Assembly: GCA_015068245.1 (NCBI GenBank)
Contig: SVKU01000001.1
Coordinates: 1 to 64,000, forward strand
DNA from: Oscillospiraceae bacterium
GTDB lineage: Bacteria > Bacillota > Clostridia > Oscillospirales > Oscillospiraceae
Direction of reading: 5' to 3'
Length of the DNA stretch: 64,000 nucleotides
This document shows, one piece after another, positions 59,737-64,000 of the stretch. How positions within the stretch are numbered: position 1 is the stretch's first letter; every line of letters starts with the position of its first letter. The notes under the pieces were generated by a model. The model saw nothing but the letters and a program-made list of their open reading frames with translations. It had not been told where the DNA came from and searched no databases. A program made the translations under genes and the position numbers.

Positions 59737-60435
59737 ATGGGACTTATTGAGATAAAAGATATTTACAAGATTTACTCCGAGGGTGAGCCTAATGAAGTGC
59801 GAGCCCTCAACGGAGTAAGCCTGAAAATTGAAATGGGTGAGTTTGTTGCAATAGTCGGTACTTCCGGCAGCGGCAAATCAACCATGATGAATATTCTCGG
59901 CTGCCTTGATGTTCCCACCTATGGTGAGTATTATCTCGACGGTATTTCCATCAAAGAACGAACCGAAAGCGAACTTGCCGAGATACGCAGCCGTCAGATA
60001 GGTTTTATTTTCCAGGGATATAACCTTATTCCGTCACTGAACGTCTGGCAGAATGTTGCGTTGCCAATGAGCTATCAGGGTGTCCGTGAAAAGGAACGAT
60101 ATGCAAGAGCAATGGAAGCTTTGGAGTCACTTGATATTGACTCCAAAGCCGACAACAGACCGAATCAGTTGTCCGGCGGTCAGCAGCAGCGTGTGGCTAT
60201 AGCCCGTGCGGTTGCAACCCGTTCTCCCATCATCATGGCAGACGAACCTACGGGTGCGCTTGACTCCAAGACCGGTGAGCAGGTGCTTGGTATACTGCAG
60301 GATCTGAATGCCCAGGGAACTACTGTTATCCTCATTACCCACGATAACGGTATTGCGGCAAAGGCAAAAAGAGTTGTCCGGCTTCAGGACGGACTTATAA
60401 CTCAGGATTGCGAGGTGTCCGAATGGGTTCGATAA
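59737..60435 (+). CDS. MacB/LolD-like ABC transporter ATPase
   Basis: ATPase of the efflux system, 232 residues. Walker A GTSGSGKST, Q-loop FIFQGYNLIPSL, signature QLSGGQQQR, Walker B IIMADEPTGALD and H-loop LITHD are complete. ATG at 59737 follows GGGAGAA, 15 bp after the adaptor stop; a TTG at 59722 is too early. It overlaps the permease start by 13 bp. In this type VII ABC family the ATPase drives mechanotransmission across the membrane rather than classical transport. Confidence 0.93.
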   Translation: MGLIEIKDIYKIYSEGEPNEVRALNGVSLKIEMGEFVAIVGTSGSGKSTMMNILGCLDVPTYGEYYLDGISIKERTESELAEIRSRQIGFIFQGYNLIPSLNVWQNVALPMSYQGVREKERYARAMEALESLDIDSKADNRPNQLSGGQQQRVAIARAVATRSPIIMADEPTGALDSKTGEQVLGILQDLNAQGTTVILITHDNGIAAKAKRVVRLQDGLITQDCEVSEWVR

Positions 60436-61604
60436 AGATGGCTCTTGAAGCCATAATGGACAAAAAGGGACGTTCTTTCCTGACTATGCTTGGTATTATC
60501 ATTGGTGTCGGTGCTGTTCTGATACTCGTTACTGTTGTTCAGGGTTACAATGCCGACATCACTGCCTACTATGAGAAGCTTGGCGTAAATAAAGTCGGTG
60601 TTGAAGTTACATATTACGACAGAACCAATACCATAGACATTACCGATGAGTTCATGCAGTACGTCAGCGACAAGCTTTCTGAGCATACCGTTGGTGTTAC
60701 TCCCGATATCAAGACCTCAGGTACTTTGAAATATATGGGAAACAGTAATACTACTGCAGACGTTTACCTTGGTAATGAGCAGTGGTCAGCCTGTAATAAC
60801 TTTATTCTTAACAAGGGCAGAGATATCCTTGTTACCGATCTTGAAAAACGTGAAAGAGTATGCGTTATCGGTTCTTATGTGGCTGAAAGTCTGTTTGGGT
60901 ATATCAATCCTGTGGGTGAAACCATTACCTTTGATGGAGACCCATATGTGGTAGCCGGTGTTTTCTATCAGAAAGACGGTACCACCGAGGAATCCATGGA
61001 CGATATGATCCTTATCCCATACACCATGAACCGTGTAATTATGGACACCGATACCGTTACCGATTTCACCGTTAAGGTGGATACCAGTGAACAGATGGAC
61101 GGTGTTATGGCTGCACTGGAAGACTGGTTTATGGAAAACCTCAATACCAACACATCGTCTTACGACATTACAGATGGTAACGAGGCACTGACTGCCAGTG
61201 AAGACGAAACCGCTTCCATCAGCCTTGTCCTTGGCGGTGTTGCTGGTATAGCTTTGTTGGTCGGCGGCATTGGTATTATGAACATCATGCTTGTAACCGT
61301 TACCGAACGTACCAGAGAAATTGGTATCAAAAAGGCCATAGGTGCCCAGAGAAAAGTCATAATCAGCCAGTTTCTTGTTGAAGCAAGCGTGCTTTCCGCA
61401 ACAGGTGGGCTTATAGGAATAATAATCGGCTATGTTGTTTCGCTTGTTTTGAGTAAAGCCATATATGACCTGTTATTGGTTCCAAGTCCTCTTGTAACCG
61501 TTGGTGCAGCACTGTTTTCAATTGTGATCGGTGTATGCTTCGGTCTGTATCCGGCTGTCAAGGCTTCCGGTCTCCAGCCTGTTGATGCACTTAGAAGCGA
61601 TTGA
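60423..61604 (+). CDS. MacB/FtsX-type ABC transporter permease
   Basis: Permease of 393 residues with the MacB layout: one N-terminal helix (GRSFLTMLGIIIGVGAVLIL), a large extracytoplasmic MacB_PCD domain (about 40-265), and three C-terminal FtsX helices (starting near GGVAGIALLVGGIGIMNIML). VTERTREIGIKKAIGAQR is the coupling helix. ATG at 60423 with GAGGTG, inside the end of the ATPase gene. With the adaptor and ATPase this is a complete MacAB-like set without an outer membrane channel, as expected in a Gram-positive. Confidence 0.93.
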   Translation: MGSIKMALEAIMDKKGRSFLTMLGIIIGVGAVLILVTVVQGYNADITAYYEKLGVNKVGVEVTYYDRTNTIDITDEFMQYVSDKLSEHTVGVTPDIKTSGTLKYMGNSNTTADVYLGNEQWSACNNFILNKGRDILVTDLEKRERVCVIGSYVAESLFGYINPVGETITFDGDPYVVAGVFYQKDGTTEESMDDMILIPYTMNRVIMDTDTVTDFTVKVDTSEQMDGVMAALEDWFMENLNTNTSSYDITDGNEALTASEDETASISLVLGGVAGIALLVGGIGIMNIMLVTVTERTREIGIKKAIGAQRKVIISQFLVEASVLSATGGLIGIIIGYVVSLVLSKAIYDLLLVPSPLVTVGAALFSIVIGVCFGLYPAVKASGLQPVDALRSD

Positions 61605-61670
61605 TACCATAATCAACTGTGTTATGCAGTTTTCATACGTGTTAATCTTTTCAGGAAAGGAATTTTACTT

Positions 61671-64000
61671 ATGAAAAGACTTGTCTGCCTGTTTCTTCTG
61701 CTGGCAATGGTATTTGCCATTCCTGCAGCTGCTTACAGCGATATTTACGATGCCAGAACGCAGAGCGCAGTAGAAATACTGTCCGGTCTGGATATTGTTG
61801 ACGGTTTTCCCGATGGAACTTTCCGCCCCGGTGAATACCTGACCAGAGCGCAGTTCTGCAAATTGGCAGTCGTGGCCACCGGCAGTGCATCTGTTGTGGA
61901 TACTTACCAGTACAAAACACTCTACAGTGACGTTACCAGCAAGCATTGGGCTGCCGGGTACGTCAACCTTGCCAGCACTCAGGGTATCATAAACGGCTAT
62001 GGCAACGGCAAATTCGGACCCGAAGACACCGTCAATTACGCCCAGGCTGTTACCATGATGCTCAGAATACTTGGCTATTCAACCTCGGATATTGGCAGCT
62101 TCTGGCCTGACGACTATACCCGTTTTGCGTCTCAGATCGGTCTTGACTGTGGTCTTGGTCTTGGCGATGAATCTCCCGTATCTCGCGGAGATGCAGCGAT
62201 TTTGCTGCTCCAAATGCTGACTACAGAGAAAAAAGACGGCAGTTCTTTCTACTCAGGTTTGTCTGAGGCATCAACTTCCACCGCTATCCTGCTGGATAAC
62301 AACTGCACTTCCACTGACGGCACCACAGGCTGTGCCAAGTTCTATGTAATCGGCTCCATGAGCTCCGGTTCTTCCTCTGCTGCCTCTGCCGCAACATTGA
62401 CCGGTGCAACTTCTACCGGCACCGACCTTAATGCCGGTAACAGCAGTGCATTCGGATCTGCCGATTCTTCAAGCTCTTCATCTGTTGCTGGCGGTACTTC
62501 CGGTAATACTTCCGGCACAAATACCGGCTCTTCTGACGTTGGTGTTGGTGGCGGAGATACCTCCGTCGGTACAATGCCCGGAGGAGATATGTCCGGTTTC
62601 CCCAGTGGTGATTTCTCCGGTATGCCCTCTATGCCCGGCAACAGTATCGAGATCGTTTCCAACGCTGCAGGCAGCATCGTTTACTGCACTCAGGAAAAGG
62701 GTGTTCTGTCCAGCTCGCTTATCGGCTGCTCCGGTGTTCTGATGGTGGGCGAGGACGACGAGCTTCTGAGCTTTATTCCGGACGGCGAATACTATGATCT
62801 GATTTCAGGCGTGCTTATGTCAGCTTCCGCCACTTCCGACGAAGGTATTGCAGGCTGCGCTCAGATTTATACTGCTTTTGGTACTGAGTTCTATCGTCAG
62901 TCCTCAAATGCGTCTTCCTCCGATGTCGGCAAGAATGGTCTGCTGCTTGTATCAAAAACAGGCTACAGCATCGGCTTTGCAGCTGATGATACCTATGATT
63001 ATGATACTGTTTCTTCTGCTATCCTGCTGGATAATGACGTGACCTCCAATCTTGGTGATAAGCACAGTGCCATGTTCTATGTCAATGGCAGTCTGAAGTA
63101 TTATACTCAGCTGACCATGCTTGACGATGACCTTATTGGCTGTTCCGGTACTGTCATTTCCGACAGCGAAGGTAATGTGACCTCATTTGCTCCCGATGGC
63201 GATGAATATACACTGGTAAGCTGCGCTGTTCTTGCAACTTCCACCCAGTCTGATTGGGGCGTAAATAATTGCATAATGGTTGTTGATCACAGAGGCATTG
63301 AGTACTTTAACCAGGGCACAACATTCTCCACCAACATTGTTGGTTCGGCAGGCACTTTGATACTGAATAAAAACGATTACGCTGTTGCCTTTGCTTCAAG
63401 AGAAAATGATGCATCGTTTGATGTTGAAGTGCTTGAAGATGTTTATTTCATCTGCGATGATGAACTTGATGACTGGTCTGATATTGGCGGAGATGACTTC
63501 GATAGATATCGAGCTGTTATTTATCAGCCCTCCAGTGGTAATAGTTCAGCAGGCTTTATGGGAAGCAGCAGTTCCTCGGGTTCCATCAAAACTTATCCTA
63601 TTGATTACTCTCTGTTCAGAAAATGGAGAGGCGGTAACTATGGAACTGCCTACATTGTTGAAGATGAACTTGTTTATTTCGATGGTGAGATGTGTCAGGT
63701 AGAATTTGAATCTGTATCAAGTGTATCATCTACCGGTTCTAAACTCTACTATGATAATGACAGTGATTACTGCAAACCGTCTTCATCTACGCCTGTGATT
63801 TCATATGACAGTGATGCTGAGGAAATGGTTACCTCTACGTGGTCAAGTGTCAATAATAAAATTGTAGGTAAAGATGTTGCTATTTATTACGATAGAGATG
63901 ATCTTGTCTTAATTGTTTGTTACGATGAACTCCCCTCTGATTCTGGTAGTAACGATAATGATACTAATGATGAGGGCAATGGCGGTAACGGTGGTATTCC
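61671..64000 (+). CDS. Large SLH-domain surface protein with duplicated unknown domain (3' end outside window)
   Basis: The frame is open from 61671 to the window end (over 770 codons), so the gene is truncated on the right. The signal peptide ends at about PAAAYS. Three S-layer homology segments follow (about 24-160), with SGLDIVDGFPDGTFRPGEYL and STQGIINGYGNGKFGPEDTV, which bind the cell wall polymer. Next come a Ser/Gly/Thr-rich linker with SGFPSGDFSGMPSMPG, and two copies of a domain marked by ILLDNN ... LIGCSG ... SFIPDGEYYDL; the first copy carries the linker as an insertion. A third region begins near codon 630. AAAGGA precedes the ATG. Located 66 bp after the MacB-like permease and probably in the same transcript. 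Confidence 0.85.
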   Translation, partial: MKRLVCLFLLLAMVFAIPAAAYSDIYDARTQSAVEILSGLDIVDGFPDGTFRPGEYLTRAQFCKLAVVATGSASVVDTYQYKTLYSDVTSKHWAAGYVNLASTQGIINGYGNGKFGPEDTVNYAQAVTMMLRILGYSTSDIGSFWPDDYTRFASQIGLDCGLGLGDESPVSRGDAAILLLQMLTTEKKDGSSFYSGLSEASTSTAILLDNNCTSTDGTTGCAKFYVIGSMSSGSSSAASAATLTGATSTGTDLNAGNSSAFGSADSSSSSSVAGGTSGNTSGTNTGSSDVGVGGGDTSVGTMPGGDMSGFPSGDFSGMPSMPGNSIEIVSNAAGSIVYCTQEKGVLSSSLIGCSGVLMVGEDDELLSFIPDGEYYDLISGVLMSASATSDEGIAGCAQIYTAFGTEFYRQSSNASSSDVGKNGLLLVSKTGYSIGFAADDTYDYDTVSSAILLDNDVTSNLGDKHSAMFYVNGSLKYYTQLTMLDDDLIGCSGTVISDSEGNVTSFAPDGDEYTLVSCAVLATSTQSDWGVNNCIMVVDHRGIEYFNQGTTFSTNIVGSAGTLILNKNDYAVAFASRENDASFDVEVLEDVYFICDDELDDWSDIGGDDFDRYRAVIYQPSSGNSSAGFMGSSSSSGSIKTYPIDYSLFRKWRGGNYGTAYIVEDELVYFDGEMCQVEFESVSSVSSTGSKLYYDNDSDYCKPSSSTPVISYDSDAEEMVTSTWSSVNNKIVGKDVAIYYDRDDLVLIVCYDELPSDSGSNDNDTNDEGNGGNGGI

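Overview
The window reads as chromosomal DNA of a spore-forming, Gram-positive anaerobe of the class Clostridia, probably a gut member of the Oscillospirales. The evidence: SpoIIR and a SpoIID-like/peptidoglycan-binding spore cluster, AddAB rather than RecBCD, a group II ECF transporter core, an FMN riboswitch on a ribU-type gene, DUF5711/DUF896/DUF1294/DUF378 proteins typical of Firmicutes, an SLH-domain surface protein, and a bile salt hydrolase that points to an animal gut. Several promoters follow one pattern, TTGAAA-17 nt-TATAAT. No phage, insertion sequence, CRISPR array or other mobile element was seen; coding density is high and most genes are core or metabolic.

Layout. 1-4.8 kb: end of an RNA methyltransferase, ecfA1-ecfA2-ecfT-truA and a DUF5711 protein. 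4.9-10.2 kb: pgsA, a ClpE-type chaperone and bifunctional glutathione synthase gshF. 10.2-17.1 kb (minus): one probable seven-gene operon murD - three tandem M42 aminopeptidases - a methionine gamma-lyase family protein - ispD - ispF. 17.2-17.6 kb: RNase P RNA with promoter and terminator. 17.6-23.2 kb: a lipoprotein, a Gly-Gly-Pro-repeat protein, a copper ATPase with a fused C-terminal chaperone domain, and a ferredoxin-flavoprotein. 23.3-26.6 kb: BMP-type nucleoside lipoprotein, uridine kinase, thymidine kinase and small proteins. 26.7-35.4 kb: a stand-alone Mo/W-pterin enzyme, two secreted 5'-nucleotidase-like proteins (one membrane-anchored, one with LysM), bile salt hydrolase, and an FMN-riboswitch operon (ribU plus a PNPOx-fold protein). 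35.5-40.7 kb: tRNA-Leu(CAA), a thiolase, and the ATPase and two permeases of a BMP-type nucleoside ABC importer. 40.7-43.1 kb: three-gene spore-wall cluster. 43.1-49.7 kb: aminotransferase, glutamate dehydrogenase, DUF378, then apgM-DUF1015-ispE. 49.8-57.2 kb: spoIIR-addB-addA. 57.3-64 kb: a 50-residue Asn/Arg-rich mini-gene and a MacA/MacB-like efflux operon followed by a large SLH surface protein that runs off the end.

How the parts fit. Secreted nucleotidases, the BMP lipoprotein, its ABC importer, uridine kinase and thymidine kinase together describe nucleotide scavenging, although spread over 17 kb. ispD, ispF and ispE give three steps of the MEP isoprenoid pathway. The most unusual signal is architectural: at two sporulation loci (spoIIR and the spore-wall cluster) a sequence resembling a sporulation sigma promoter lies inside the intrinsic terminator of the preceding vegetative gene. 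A transcript from it would lack the left arm of the hairpin and so free the start region, while read-through RNA would bury it.
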